A stretch of 64,000 nucleotides of DNA from Amycolatopsis alkalitolerans (GTDB lineage Bacteria; Actinomycetota; Actinomycetes; Mycobacteriales; Pseudonocardiaceae): the NCBI RefSeq assembly GCF_006152065.1, contig NZ_VDFW01000007.1:1-64000 (forward strand), in the 5' to 3' direction. Under the pieces are notes generated by a model, which was given only the letters and a program-made list of their open reading frames with translations, did not search any database and had not been told where the DNA came from. Of the stretch, positions 32,318-40,767 are shown one piece after another (position 1 is the stretch's first letter; each line of letters starts with the position of its first letter). Made by a program: the position numbers and the translations under genes.

Positions 32318-33145
32318 TCAGCCCGCCGTGCGGGGCCGGGCCCGCGGCGTGGTGAACCACGCGTCCCCGGCCGGCAACCCGCGCCCGGCCAACGTCCGCG
32401 ACAGCGAGCGTGCGGTCTCCATCAGGATCCGCGCCAGCGCGCGCGGGCGCGCCCGGACGGTCTCCACGACGACGCTGATCGCCGCGGTCACGTTGCCGTC
32501 GGCGCCGGTGACCGGCACCGCCACGACCATGTCGTCGACCGTGATCTGGCCGCGCGCCACCGCGACGCCCGTCTGCCGGATCCGGGCCAGGTGGCGTCGC
32601 AGCTCCGCCGGGTCGGTCACGGTCAGCGGCGTGAACCGCTCCAGGGGTGAGGCCAGCACCTCCGCCTGCAGGTCACGGTCCGCGTGCGCGAGCAGCACGA
32701 GACCGGTGCCGGTGGCGTGCATCGGCCAGCGGTCGCCCACGCGGCTGCTCACCGCCTTGCGGGCCCGCAGCGTCTCGACGTAGACCACCTCGAGACCGTC
32801 CCGGACGCCCAGATGCACGTTGCCGCGCGTGGCCTCGTGGAGATTGTCCAGGTACGGGAACGCCGCTTCGCGTAGCTGCAGCCCGCGCGGGGCGAGCGCG
32901 GCCAGTTCGAGCAGGCGCAGACCCACCGAATAGCGCCCGTCGGCATCCCGCTCGAGACCGCCCCAGTCGACCAGTTCCCGGATGAGCCGGTGCGCGGTCG
33001 GCAGGGTCAGCCCGGCGCGCCGGGCGATCTCGCTCAGCGAGAGGGTACGGTGCCGGGGCCCGAACGCGCTGAGCACCGCCAGTACACGCATCGCGGCGGT
33101 CGGCCGCGCCGGGGAAACCCCCACGGGCGCCGTGGGAACGGACAT
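32318..33145 (-). CDS. IclR-family transcriptional regulator
   Basis: This 275-residue regulator has an N-terminal winged helix (LSLSEIARRAGLTLPTAHRLI) and an IclR effector domain (LRLLELAALAPRGLQLREAA, HATGTGLVLLAHAD, VDDMVVAVPV). ATG 33145 has GGAGG 7 nt upstream; a longer frame upstream has no support. IclR proteins often control aromatic or hydroxy-acid catabolism. It is divergent from an orphan binding lipoprotein over a 295-bp region with a 10-bp inverted repeat. Confidence 0.9.
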   Translation of the reverse strand: MSVPTAPVGVSPARPTAAMRVLAVLSAFGPRHRTLSLSEIARRAGLTLPTAHRLIRELVDWGGLERDADGRYSVGLRLLELAALAPRGLQLREAAFPYLDNLHEATRGNVHLGVRDGLEVVYVETLRARKAVSSRVGDRWPMHATGTGLVLLAHADRDLQAEVLASPLERFTPLTVTDPAELRRHLARIRQTGVAVARGQITVDDMVVAVPVTGADGNVTAAISVVVETVRARPRALARILMETARSLSRTLAGRGLPAGDAWFTTPRARPRTAG

Positions 33146-33198
33146 GTACACACCTCCGCAAGACTCCGCTGTCCGCACCGTCCGAAGTGGATCGATCT

Positions 33199-33314
33199 CC
33201 GGACAGGACAGGTGCTCGTCCGATTCTTCCCAGGCCAGAACGCACGCACAAGACACTTGCCGGAAGCGCTCACGGCTCCCGCGACGGATGTTGTAGGCGC
33301 GTTCTCCTGTCCGG
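33199..33314. promoter_or_regulatory. spaced inverted repeat between IclR and binding-protein genes
   Basis: CCGGACAGGA at 33199-33208 and its exact reverse complement TCCTGTCCGG at 33305-33314 flank the middle of the 295-bp divergent spacer, with centres about 106 bp (ten helical turns) apart. This could be a pair of sites bridged by a looping regulator such as the adjacent IclR protein. I see no coding sequence in the spacer. Confidence 0.4.
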
Positions 33315-33440
33315 GCAGGACGCCGGATCGTCTTCCGCCTCGCGAAATCCCGTGTTGCCGGGGCAGGGTCCGCTGTTCAGGCTGAGCGGCACCCAAGTGA
33401 GCTGTGTCACCTGGCCGGATTCGACTGTGGGAGGACGCAG

Positions 33441-35048
33441 GTGAGAACGAAGATTCGATGGTTAGCGCTCCTGTTCGCCACGATGCTGGGGCTTGCCGCG
33501 TGCGGCGGCGGCACCGGTGGTTCGGGCGGCAACGGCGCCACGCCGGCCGGGCCGCCGCAGCGCGGCGGTGAGATCACGGTGCTTGAGGACGGCGCGTTCG
33601 CCGGCGGCTGGCCCTCCGGTCTCGACCCGGCCACCAACACCACGGGCGGCGCGAACATTTCGCAGATGTACGCGATTTACGGCGGCCTGTTCCGGGTCAC
33701 CGCCAACGACGACGGCAGCAACGCCAAGGTCGAGCCCAACCAGGCCGAGAGCTACCAGGTGCTCGACGGCGGCAGCACGGTCAAGATCACCCTCCGCGAC
33801 GGCATCAAGTTCTCCGACGGCACGCCGATGGACGCCGAGGCCGTCGCGTTCAACTTCCGCCGCGACGTGACCGCGACCTGCACCTGCGCGCCGCAGTGGC
33901 AGCTGGCGAAGGACGGCATCTCGACCGAGGGGCCGCGCACGGTGGTGCTGAAGTTCGCCCGCCCCAACGCGACCGCGATCAACGCGTTCCCGATCTCGAA
34001 CGTCAACTGGATCGTCTCGCCGACCGCGCTGCAGAAGATGGGGCCGGACCAGTTCAAGATCAATCCGGTGGGCGCGGGCCCGTTCACGGTCGTGTCGGAC
34101 CGGTTGAGCTCGGAGCTGGTGCTGCAACGCAATCCGAACTACTTCAAGCAGGGCCTGCCGTATCTGGACAAGCTGACGTTCAAGTCGATCGGTGGCGACC
34201 AGCCGGCGTACCAGGCGCTGCAAGCCGGGCAGGCGCAGGCGTACGAGGGGCTGAGCACGGTTCCGCTGCTCGATCAGGCGACCTCGAACAGCCAGCTCAC
34301 GGTGACTTCCCAGCCACCGACCTCCCCGTATGTCATCCAGCTGAACACCAAGACCGCCCCGTTCGACAACCAGCTGGCCCGCGAGGCGATCTACTACGCC
34401 ACGGACTTCGACGCGATCTCGCGTGGTCTGTTCAAGGGCAAGTATCCGGTCAGTGAGAGCTTCACCGCTCCGGGCGGGCTGTTCTACCACCAGAAGGTGC
34501 CCGGCTACCGGACCTATGACCTGGAGAAGGCCAAGCAGATCGTGCAGCAGCTGGGCGGGCTCAACATCACGCTCGGCACGCTGGGCGCGTATGTGGCGCA
34601 GCAGGTGGTGACGGCGTTGCAGACGCAGTGGAAGGCCGCCGGCATCAACGTGAACATCGAGACCTACCAGCTGTCCTCGCTCGTGCAGCAGTTCAACTCG
34701 GGCAAGTGGCAGTCGATGCTGCAGACCGCGGGCGCGTGGGATCCGGCGGCCGGGGTCGGCGTGGCGTTCCGGTTCGCCTCGACCTCGCCGTTCAGCGGGA
34801 TCTCCGATCCGCATGTGGACGATCTGCTGAACCAGGCTTCGGCCACGATCGACATGAGCAAGCGCGACGCGTTGTATCAGGAGGCCGGCAAGTACATCAG
34901 CGACAAGGCCTACGCACCGTTCGGGCTCGCCTTCGCAGCGTCGAACCTCGCGGTGAAGGGCGTGTACGGCCCCGGCCTGACCACGAAGATCCCGCCGCTC
35001 GTCGTCAACGCCGGTGTCCTGTGGGACGAGGTCTGGAAAGCGAAGTAA
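33441..35048 (+). CDS. oligopeptide/nickel-type ABC substrate-binding lipoprotein (family 5)
   Basis: This 535-residue exported lipoprotein has lipobox LAAC (C21), a Gly-rich linker and the SBP_bac_5 fold (GLDPATNTTGG, LRDGIKFSDGTPMDAEAVAF, GAGPFTVVSD, ATDFDAISRGLFKGKY). GTG 33441 follows GGGAGGACGCAG. No permease or ATPase gene is next to it, and the following DNA looks like a deletion scar, so its transporter partners are lost or elsewhere. Ligands of this family range from peptides to sugars and opines. Confidence 0.9.
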   Translation: MRTKIRWLALLFATMLGLAACGGGTGGSGGNGATPAGPPQRGGEITVLEDGAFAGGWPSGLDPATNTTGGANISQMYAIYGGLFRVTANDDGSNAKVEPNQAESYQVLDGGSTVKITLRDGIKFSDGTPMDAEAVAFNFRRDVTATCTCAPQWQLAKDGISTEGPRTVVLKFARPNATAINAFPISNVNWIVSPTALQKMGPDQFKINPVGAGPFTVVSDRLSSELVLQRNPNYFKQGLPYLDKLTFKSIGGDQPAYQALQAGQAQAYEGLSTVPLLDQATSNSQLTVTSQPPTSPYVIQLNTKTAPFDNQLAREAIYYATDFDAISRGLFKGKYPVSESFTAPGGLFYHQKVPGYRTYDLEKAKQIVQQLGGLNITLGTLGAYVAQQVVTALQTQWKAAGINVNIETYQLSSLVQQFNSGKWQSMLQTAGAWDPAAGVGVAFRFASTSPFSGISDPHVDDLLNQASATIDMSKRDALYQEAGKYISDKAYAPFGLAFAASNLAVKGVYGPGLTTKIPPLVVNAGVLWDEVWKAK

Positions 35049-35064
35049 CCCCACCCCACCCGCT

Positions 35065-35112
35065 GAGATCTACGTTCGGGACGCCGAACTCGTCGTCTCG
35101 AACGTAGATCTC
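35065..35112. repeat. 21-bp-phased palindromic element (GAGATC family, copy 2)
   Basis: A perfect 14-bp inverted repeat has arms GAGATCTACGTTCG (35065-35078) and CGAACGTAGATCTC (35099-35112). Inner GACG/CGTC and a central CGA-N2-TCG repeat the architecture of the copy at 9277-9326. The hexamers GAGATC, GAACTC and GATCTC start at 35065, 35086 and 35107, exactly 21 bp apart. It lies between the binding-protein stop and the stop of a convergent gene remnant. Confidence 0.75.
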
Positions 35113-35116
35113 GGGG

Positions 35117-35163
35117 TTAGGGGTAGATCGAGTTGTGGAAGGTGACTTCCGCGTCGAGCATGC
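35117..35163 (-). pseudogene. 3' tail of an unidentified minus-strand gene
   Basis: On the minus strand the sequence reads LDAEVTFHNSIYP and a TAA stop (35117-35119), directly beside a terminator-like repeat as a real gene end would be. Upstream of about 35163 the frame loses any sensible sequence and plus-strand LacI-like coding begins. I cannot identify the parent gene from 13-15 residues. Confidence 0.4.
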
Positions 35164-35835
35164 GCGTCCGCGGTGCTGGACACGGCGCGGCGGCTGCCCC
35201 TGGTGCAGCTGGACCGGTTCGTCGGCGGCACGAGCACGGACTGGGTCGGCGTGGACGACATCGCGGCGATGCGGCTGGTGCTCGATCACCTGCACGAGAC
35301 CGGGGCACGGTCGGTCGCGTTCGCCGGATCGCTGCTGACGAACTCCTCGACCGAGCAGCGGCTGGCCGGATTCCGGCGGCGCGCCGGGGAACTCGGGATG
35401 ACGGCCGGGCCGGAATCGGTGCAGCTTGGTGACTACAGCGTCGAATGGGGGGAGGAGGCGGTGGCGCGGCTGGTCGGGGCGCGCGCCCTGCCGGACGCCA
35501 TCGTGTGCGCGGACGATCTGATCGCGCTCGGGGTCACCCGCGGCTGCCGCGCGCGTGGCCTGCGCGTCCCGGAGGACGTGCAGGTGACCGGATTCGACAA
35601 TATCGAGTTCGCGCGGTTGAGCGATCCCGCACTGACCACAGTGGACCAGCCGACCGACCGGATCGCGGCCGAAGCCGTCCGGTTGCTGACCGCCGCCGGC
35701 AAGGGCGACCGCGACGCGAGCGCCCATATCGCGCTCGTGCCGAAGTTGGTCGTGCGGCAGCGCACGCTTACACTCCCCGCTCATGACCGGCATCGACGAG
35801 CAGGGGCGCCCCGAACCTCCGGCGGCGGCGGGTGA
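35161..35835 (+). pseudogene. LacI-family regulator remnant lacking the DNA-binding domain
   Basis: About 220 codons match the C-terminal effector domain of LacI/GalR proteins: LPLVQLDRF, GVDDIAAMRLVLDHLHETG, PDAIVCADDLIALG, DVQVTGFDNIEFA, LTTVDQP. The helix-turn-helix and the first half of the effector domain (about 140 residues) are missing, and no LacI N-terminus is found upstream. The frame runs 53 bp into the next gene, so the C-terminus is also altered. It probably lost its 5' half in a deletion that also removed the start of the minus-strand neighbour. Confidence 0.75.
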
Positions 35836-36322
35836 GGTCGACACGCTGCTGGGGTTCCTGGACTTCCAGCGCGCGACGTTCGAGTGGAAGTGCTCGGGCC
35901 TGGACGCCGCCGGGTTCGCGGCGACGGTCGGCGCCTCGTCGATGACGCTCGGCGGGATGGTCAAGCACCTGGCGCTGGTCGAGGATCACTGGTTTTCCCA
36001 TTGGCTGCACGGAAACGACCGGCGGCCGCCGTGGGACGCGGTGGACTGGCAGGCCGATTTCGACTGGGACTGGCATTCCGCGGCCGAAGACAGCCCGGCG
36101 CAGTTGCGGGCGCTCTGGTGGGACGCGACCGAGCGCTCCCGTACCCTCACGGCCGAAGCGCTGGCCGATGGCGGGCCGGCGCGCGTGTCGCGGCGGACGT
36201 GGCCGGACGGGCGCGCGGTGAGCCTGCGCTGGATCCTGTGCCACATGATCGAGGAGTACGCGCGCCACAACGGCCACGCCGACCTCATCCGCGAGTCCAT
36301 CGACGGCCTGACCGGCGAATAA
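35783..36322 (+). CDS. DinB-family protein (DUF664)
   Basis: This 179-residue four-helix DinB-like protein has metal-ligand histidines visible in MVKHLALVEDHW and in HMIEEYARHNGHAD. Family members in actinomycetes include mycothiol-dependent transferases and isomerases. A TACACT -10-like box ends 8 nt before the ATG with no SD, so it may be translated without a leader. It overlaps the end of the LacI remnant. Confidence 0.85.
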   Translation: MTGIDEQGRPEPPAAAGEVDTLLGFLDFQRATFEWKCSGLDAAGFAATVGASSMTLGGMVKHLALVEDHWFSHWLHGNDRRPPWDAVDWQADFDWDWHSAAEDSPAQLRALWWDATERSRTLTAEALADGGPARVSRRTWPDGRAVSLRWILCHMIEEYARHNGHADLIRESIDGLTGE

Positions 36323-36391
36323 CGGAACGGCCGGCGTGTCACACTCACTCGATGGAATGGGCGCCGGATCGCGACGCGCAGCACAGGCTGA

Positions 36392-36586
36392 CGGGTACCC
36401 GCGGCACCGGAAGGATTCGCCTCCTCCGAATCACCCCGGTACGTCGGTCGCGCCGTCGCGGCGCTCGCCGCGGACCCGAAGCGGGCGAGATGGAACCAGC
36501 ACTCGGTCACTTCTGCCCAGCTCGCCCGGGAGTACGGATTCCGCGACATCGACGGCTCCCAGCCGGACGGCTGGGCTCAGCACTGA
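36392..36586 (+). pseudogene. C-terminal fragment of an SDR oxidoreductase
   Basis: An open frame ends in SPRYVGRAVAALAADPKRA, then SVTSAQLAREYGFRDIDG, then a TGA at 36584-36586. This is a typical C-terminus of a group of actinobacterial SDRs. An in-frame TGA at 36389 and the absence of any Rossmann N-terminus show that only about 65 codons survive. It lies 69 bp after the DinB gene, close to the LacI scar. Confidence 0.7.
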
Positions 36587-36620
36587 GCGGTCACCGTCCA
36601 GTGTGGACGACGCGGCCCCG

Positions 36621-37208
36621 CTACGCGGCGGGCCTGCGCCGAGCCGCGGGCGGGAGCAGTGCCTCCTCGCCGGCGGGCCAGGCGAGCGGATCCGGGCCGA
36701 GCGGGACCAGTTCGGCCACCTGCTCGGCGCACCACGGGGAAACCGCGCGCCGCCCGGCGAGCACGTCCTCGGCGAAGGTGATCCAGTCCACCCATTCGCA
36801 ACTGTCCACTTCGGACGGATCGGGTGCCGGGTCGGTTCCGGTGCGAGCGCGGAAGACCGGGCACATCTCGTTCTCGACGATCCCGTCCGCCATCACCGCG
36901 CGGTAGCGGAACCGCGGCAGCACGAGCGTGATGTCGCTGATCTCGGCACCGAGCTCCTGCCCGATCCGGCGCTCGACGCTCGCCACGATGTCCTCACCCG
37001 GCGCCGGATGGCCGCAGCAGCTGTTGGTCAGCAGCCCGGGAAAGGTCTTCTTCGTACGGGCGCGGGTGGTCAGCAGCAGCCGCCCGTCCGGGCCGAACAG
37101 GTAGCACGAAAACGCCAGGTGCAGCGGCGTCTCCGCGTGATGGACCTCCGCCTTGTCCTGGACACCGTTCGCTTCACCGGATTCGCTGAGCAGCACCACC
37201 TGTTCCAT
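36621..37208 (-). CDS. idi: isopentenyl-diphosphate delta-isomerase, type I
   Basis: This 195-residue Nudix-fold isomerase interconverts IPP and DMAPP. The catalytic cysteine C65 is in NSCCGHPAPGED and the catalytic glutamate is in ENEMCPVF. The length (about 180-200) fits type I. The ATG at 37208 has TAGGAT ending 7 nt upstream and no SD, suggesting leaderless translation. No mevalonate or terpene genes adjoin it. Confidence 0.95.
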   Translation of the reverse strand: MEQVVLLSESGEANGVQDKAEVHHAETPLHLAFSCYLFGPDGRLLLTTRARTKKTFPGLLTNSCCGHPAPGEDIVASVERRIGQELGAEISDITLVLPRFRYRAVMADGIVENEMCPVFRARTGTDPAPDPSEVDSCEWVDWITFAEDVLAGRRAVSPWCAEQVAELVPLGPDPLAWPAGEEALLPPAARRRPAA

Positions 37209-37318
37209 GGTCCTGATCCTAGGGCAGATCACCGCCCGGCGAGCCGATGCGGCCGGTCGGTGCCGACCGCGAACGTCAGCCGCACCCGGAGGTCACCACC
37301 GCCATGCCGCCGAGGGTG

Positions 37319-37882
37319 TCAGCGCCAGCGCAGCGATTCGACGATCCGGCGCCACGCGGCCTCGTTGTCCGCGCCGAGCGGGCTCGACAGGGTCAGCGTC
37401 ACCTGGTGGCCGGCTCGCCAGAATTCGTACCGCTCGACGCCGAGCAGGACCGGTGACGGGGCCGAGGTGGCCTGCGCCTGGTAGGTCACGCGGATCGCGG
37501 GTCCCGCCCCGGTGCCGGCCGCGGTCACCGAACCGAGCACGAAGCGGTCGTTGGTGGTGCGCAGCACCGGCACCACCTCCGCGGTCACCGAATCGACCGA
37601 AGGGGCCCGCGTCGTCGCCGAGGTGTCCACGGCGACGCTGTCGAAACCCGAGGTGAACAGCAGCGAGCTGCCGCCCGCCGTGCGCAGCCAGCCCTCTGGT
37701 ACGTCGACGGAAGCGGCCCCGTCCGCCGTCTGCACCGTGACATAGGGCTGGTTCGCCGGAATGGCGCCGATCGCCGATGTGGGCGGGGGAACGGCGGCCG
37801 GTTCGCCCGGCGGCGCCGCACACGCGCCGAGCACGGCTACCGCGGCCGTCACCGAAACGGCGCAACGGATCACGTCGCGCAT
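37319..37882 (-). CDS. small lipoprotein of unknown function
   Basis: This 187-residue protein has a signal peptide with lipobox LGAC (C21), then a Pro/Ala-rich linker and a beta-rich domain (VTVQTADGAASVDVPEGW ... LTLSSPLG) resembling LpqN/LpqT-like or PsbP-like surface lipoproteins. No catalytic motif is visible. It is 88 bp downstream of the OmpR-type regulator on the same strand and could belong to that regulon. Confidence 0.75.
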   Translation of the reverse strand: MRDVIRCAVSVTAAVAVLGACAAPPGEPAAVPPPTSAIGAIPANQPYVTVQTADGAASVDVPEGWLRTAGGSSLLFTSGFDSVAVDTSATTRAPSVDSVTAEVVPVLRTTNDRFVLGSVTAAGTGAGPAIRVTYQAQATSAPSPVLLGVERYEFWRAGHQVTLTLSSPLGADNEAAWRRIVESLRWR

Positions 37883-37970
37883 GTCCCCCTCCTTCCGCGC
37901 CGCCCCACGCGGGTCCACCTTCGACGGTAGGGCTTCGCATGGCATGACGAAACGGCCATACAGGGCACAT

Positions 37971-38630
37971 TCACTCGGTCGACAGCCGGTAGCCGACTCC
38001 GCGTAGTGTCTGGATGAACCCGGGCCCGATCTTCCGCCGCAGGTAGCCGACGTAGACCTCGACGATGTTCTCGTCCCCGTCGTAGTGCGCGTCCCAGACG
38101 TGCGTGAGGATCTCGTGCTTGCTCAGCGCCTCGCCGCGGCGCCGCAGCAGGAACTCGAGCAGGCCGAATTCGCGCGCGGTCAGCTCGATCTCTTCCTGTC
38201 CTCTGTGGACGGTGCGGGCGGCCGGGTCGAGGCTCAGCTCGCCGAGGGTGAGCACGGCGGGCCGTTCGGGTGCGCCGCGGCGCAGCAGCGCCCGCAGGCG
38301 GGCCACGAGCACCACATAGGAGAACGGCTTCGTGAGGTAGTCGTCGGCGCCGAGGTCGAACGCGTCCGCCTCGTCGTACTCGCCGTCCTTGGCCGTCAGC
38401 ATCAGCACCGGCGTCCAGTTCTCCCGCTGCCGCAGGCTTTTCAGCACCGCGTAGCCGGACAGGCCGGGCAGCATGATGTCGAGCACGATGACGTCGTAGG
38501 TGTGCTCGCCGGCGAGCCAGAGCCCGTCGGGCCCGGTGTGAGCGACCTCGACGGTGAAGCCTTCGGCGGTCAGCCCCTTGCGCAGAGTCTCGGCGAAGGC
38601 CTGCTCGTCCTCGATGACCAGGATGCGCAT
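37971..38630 (-). CDS. OmpR-family response regulator
   Basis: This 219-residue regulator has a receiver domain (VIEDEQAFAETL, phosphoacceptor aspartate in VLDIMLPGLSGY, lysine in LTKPFSY) and a C-terminal winged helix (LTAREFGLLEFLLRR, VEVYVGYLRRKIG, IQTLRGVGYRL). It resembles the MprA/TrcR group. The start ATG at 38630 overlaps the kinase stop by one base, fixing the pair. Targets are unknown. Confidence 0.95.
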   Translation of the reverse strand: MRILVIEDEQAFAETLRKGLTAEGFTVEVAHTGPDGLWLAGEHTYDVIVLDIMLPGLSGYAVLKSLRQRENWTPVLMLTAKDGEYDEADAFDLGADDYLTKPFSYVVLVARLRALLRRGAPERPAVLTLGELSLDPAARTVHRGQEEIELTAREFGLLEFLLRRRGEALSKHEILTHVWDAHYDGDENIVEVYVGYLRRKIGPGFIQTLRGVGYRLSTE

Positions 38631-40048
38631 TACGTGGTGTCCTTCAACGGAAGCCGGATACGGAAGTGTGCCCCCGGATAGCCGGGATCGCCCGCGCCGG
38701 CGCATTCGGCCGTCCCGCCGTGGCGCGCGGCGATCCCGGCGACGATGGCGAGCCCGAGCCCCGCCGAGCCGCCGGTGCCCGGCCCGTGGTGGCGGGCGTC
38801 GTCACGGCGCACGAACCGTTCGAAGATCCGCTCCCGGTCCGCCGCGGGTACGCCCGGGCCGTCGTCGGCGACCTCGACGAACGCGATCCCGCCCGCCGTG
38901 CCGGTCCGCACCAGGACGCGCTCTTTCGCGTGCTCGCGCGCGTTGTCGACGAGGTTGCGGATCGCGCGGCGCAGCTGCGCGGGATTCCCGCTCACCTTCG
39001 CCGGCCACGTGTCGATCTCGACCTGGAGTTGCGTGGCGCGGGCGCGCTCGGCCTCGCTGCGGGCCAGATCGTCGAGGTCGACTTCGGCATGCGGCGGGTT
39101 GTCGCTCGTGTCGTCGGTGCGGGCGAGCAGCAGCAGGTCGTCGACCAGTTCGCGCAGGCGCGCGGTTTCCCGGGACACGACGCCGAGCAGTTCGGCCGTG
39201 CTCATCGCGCCCGGATGGTGCTCGGACACCTCAAGGGCGGTGGTGATGGTGTTCAGCGGCGAGCGCAGCTCGTGGCTCGCGTCCGCGACGAAGCGCCGCT
39301 GCGCGCCCTGGGCCGAGGCGAGCCGGTCGAGCATCGAATTCAGTGTCGTGGCGAGGTTGTGCAGCTCGTCGTGCCCCGGCGGCAGGCCGACCCGGTGGCC
39401 GAGGTCGCGGGTGGAGATCTCGGCTACCGTGCGCCGCATCCGCTCGACCGGCAGCAGCGCCGAGCCGACCGCCCGGTATACCGCGAGCGCGGCGATCGCG
39501 AGCAGCGGGATCGCCGCGAGAGCCAGCAGCAGCGTGAGCCGTTCCGAGGCTTCGCTCACCGGCGCGAGCGAACGGGCCGAGATCACCGTGTACGGGCCGC
39601 CCGGTCCGGCGACCCCGGTCGAGACGAGCCGGTAGTCGTCGTCGGTGCCGTTGACCGGCATCGCGATCGTCTCGACCGTTTCGTGTCCGGGCGCCGGGCG
39701 TGCCGTGGTGAGCGGCGGGCGCCCGGCGATCGCGGGGTCGCTCGCGATCGGGCCGCCGGCCGGCCCGAGGATCTGGATCACCGAAGCGCTGTCACCGGTG
39801 CTGGCCACGTCGCTCGCGGTGAGGTCGCGCGCGCCCTCCTTGGCGATCTCCTTGATCACCTGGCGTCCCGCGCTGCGGGCGTTCTCGGTGGTGGCCTTGT
39901 CCAGCGACCAGCCCAGCAACAGCACCACCACGATCCCGGCCAGCAGGAGCGAGGCCGCCATCGCCACGACGGCGACGATGGTCGTGCGGGTACGCAGGCC
40001 CGGCCGGGGAACGGAAGTTGGCACCGGCGAAGCGTAGGCGCGAATCAC
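38630..40048 (-). CDS. membrane sensor histidine kinase
   Basis: This 472-residue kinase has a first membrane segment (about 20-45, VAVVAMAASLLLAGIVVVLL), an extracytoplasmic sensor of about 120 residues, a second segment (LLLALAAIPLLAIAALAVY), a HAMP linker, HisKA with FVADASHELRSPL and HATPase_c with NLVDNAREHA, VADDGPGVP and SAGLGLAIV. GTG 40048 overlaps the gatD stop; GTG 40024 is an alternative. It is co-translated with the OmpR-type regulator. Confidence 0.93.
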   Translation of the reverse strand: MIRAYASPVPTSVPRPGLRTRTTIVAVVAMAASLLLAGIVVVLLLGWSLDKATTENARSAGRQVIKEIAKEGARDLTASDVASTGDSASVIQILGPAGGPIASDPAIAGRPPLTTARPAPGHETVETIAMPVNGTDDDYRLVSTGVAGPGGPYTVISARSLAPVSEASERLTLLLALAAIPLLAIAALAVYRAVGSALLPVERMRRTVAEISTRDLGHRVGLPPGHDELHNLATTLNSMLDRLASAQGAQRRFVADASHELRSPLNTITTALEVSEHHPGAMSTAELLGVVSRETARLRELVDDLLLLARTDDTSDNPPHAEVDLDDLARSEAERARATQLQVEIDTWPAKVSGNPAQLRRAIRNLVDNAREHAKERVLVRTGTAGGIAFVEVADDGPGVPAADRERIFERFVRRDDARHHGPGTGGSAGLGLAIVAGIAARHGGTAECAGAGDPGYPGAHFRIRLPLKDTT

Positions 40049-40767
40049 GCCCGGTGCCCGCCCTTGACCGCGCGCAGGCGTTCGGCGCGCAGCGTGCTCA
40101 CCTCGTCGAGCGGCAGGGCGGCCGGCGGGGCGCCGAGCACCCAGCCCAGCAGCAGGTCGGCCAGGGCGGGGTTGCGGGCGAGCACCGGGCCGTGCAGGTA
40201 GGTCGCCAGCACCCGCCCGGTGACGGCCCCGTCGGTGCCGTCGCCGTTGCCGGTGCCCGCGAGCACCCGGCCGAGCGGACGGCTGCCCTCGCCGAGCGCG
40301 GTCAGGCCCAGGTGGTTTTCGAACCCGGTGAGCGGCTCCACGCCGAGCCCGGAAGCGGCTTGGACGAGTACTTCGCCGACGGCCCGGCGCTTTCCCGGTG
40401 ACGTCTCGGCGTCGAGCAGGCCAAGCCCTTCGTGCCGGACACCGCCGGAGGTGAGGAAACCGGTGCTCAGCAGCTGCAGCCCGGCGCATACCCCGAACAC
40501 GACGGCGCCGCGCGCGGCGGCCCGCTGGATCCCCGGGTGACTCCGCAGATGGTCGGCGGCCAGCGACTGGGCTTCGTCCTCACCGCCGCCGAGCAGGTAC
40601 AGGTCGAGCGACGAAGGGACCGGCTCGCCGTAGTGGATCTCCGTGACGGCGGCGGGGATTTCGCGCCACACCAGCCGCCGGCACAGCACGGTGGCGTTGC
40701 CGGAGTCGCTGTAGGTGCCCAGCACGTCGGGCAGTACCAGCCCGATCCGGACGGCGGAGTCACCCAT
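40045..40767 (-). CDS. gatD: lipid II isoglutaminyl synthase glutaminase subunit
   Basis: This 240-residue CobB/CobQ-like amidotransferase releases ammonia from glutamine for MurT, which amidates D-glutamate in lipid II. The nucleophile cysteine is in VFGVCAGLQLL and the catalytic histidine in YLHGPVL. It overlaps murT by 8 bp. The murT-gatD pair is characteristic of Gram-positive bacteria with amidated peptidoglycan and supports the actinomycete assignment. Confidence 0.93.
   Translation of the reverse strand: MGDSAVRIGLVLPDVLGTYSDSGNATVLCRRLVWREIPAAVTEIHYGEPVPSSLDLYLLGGGEDEAQSLAADHLRSHPGIQRAAARGAVVFGVCAGLQLLSTGFLTSGGVRHEGLGLLDAETSPGKRRAVGEVLVQAASGLGVEPLTGFENHLGLTALGEGSRPLGRVLAGTGNGDGTDGAVTGRVLATYLHGPVLARNPALADLLLGWVLGAPPAALPLDEVSTLRAERLRAVKGGHRA

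Noticed and set aside
36352..36432. Short plus-strand frame starting ATGGAATGGGCGCC
   Set aside because: It has no recognisable protein and is out of frame with the SDR remnant it overlaps; probably chance.
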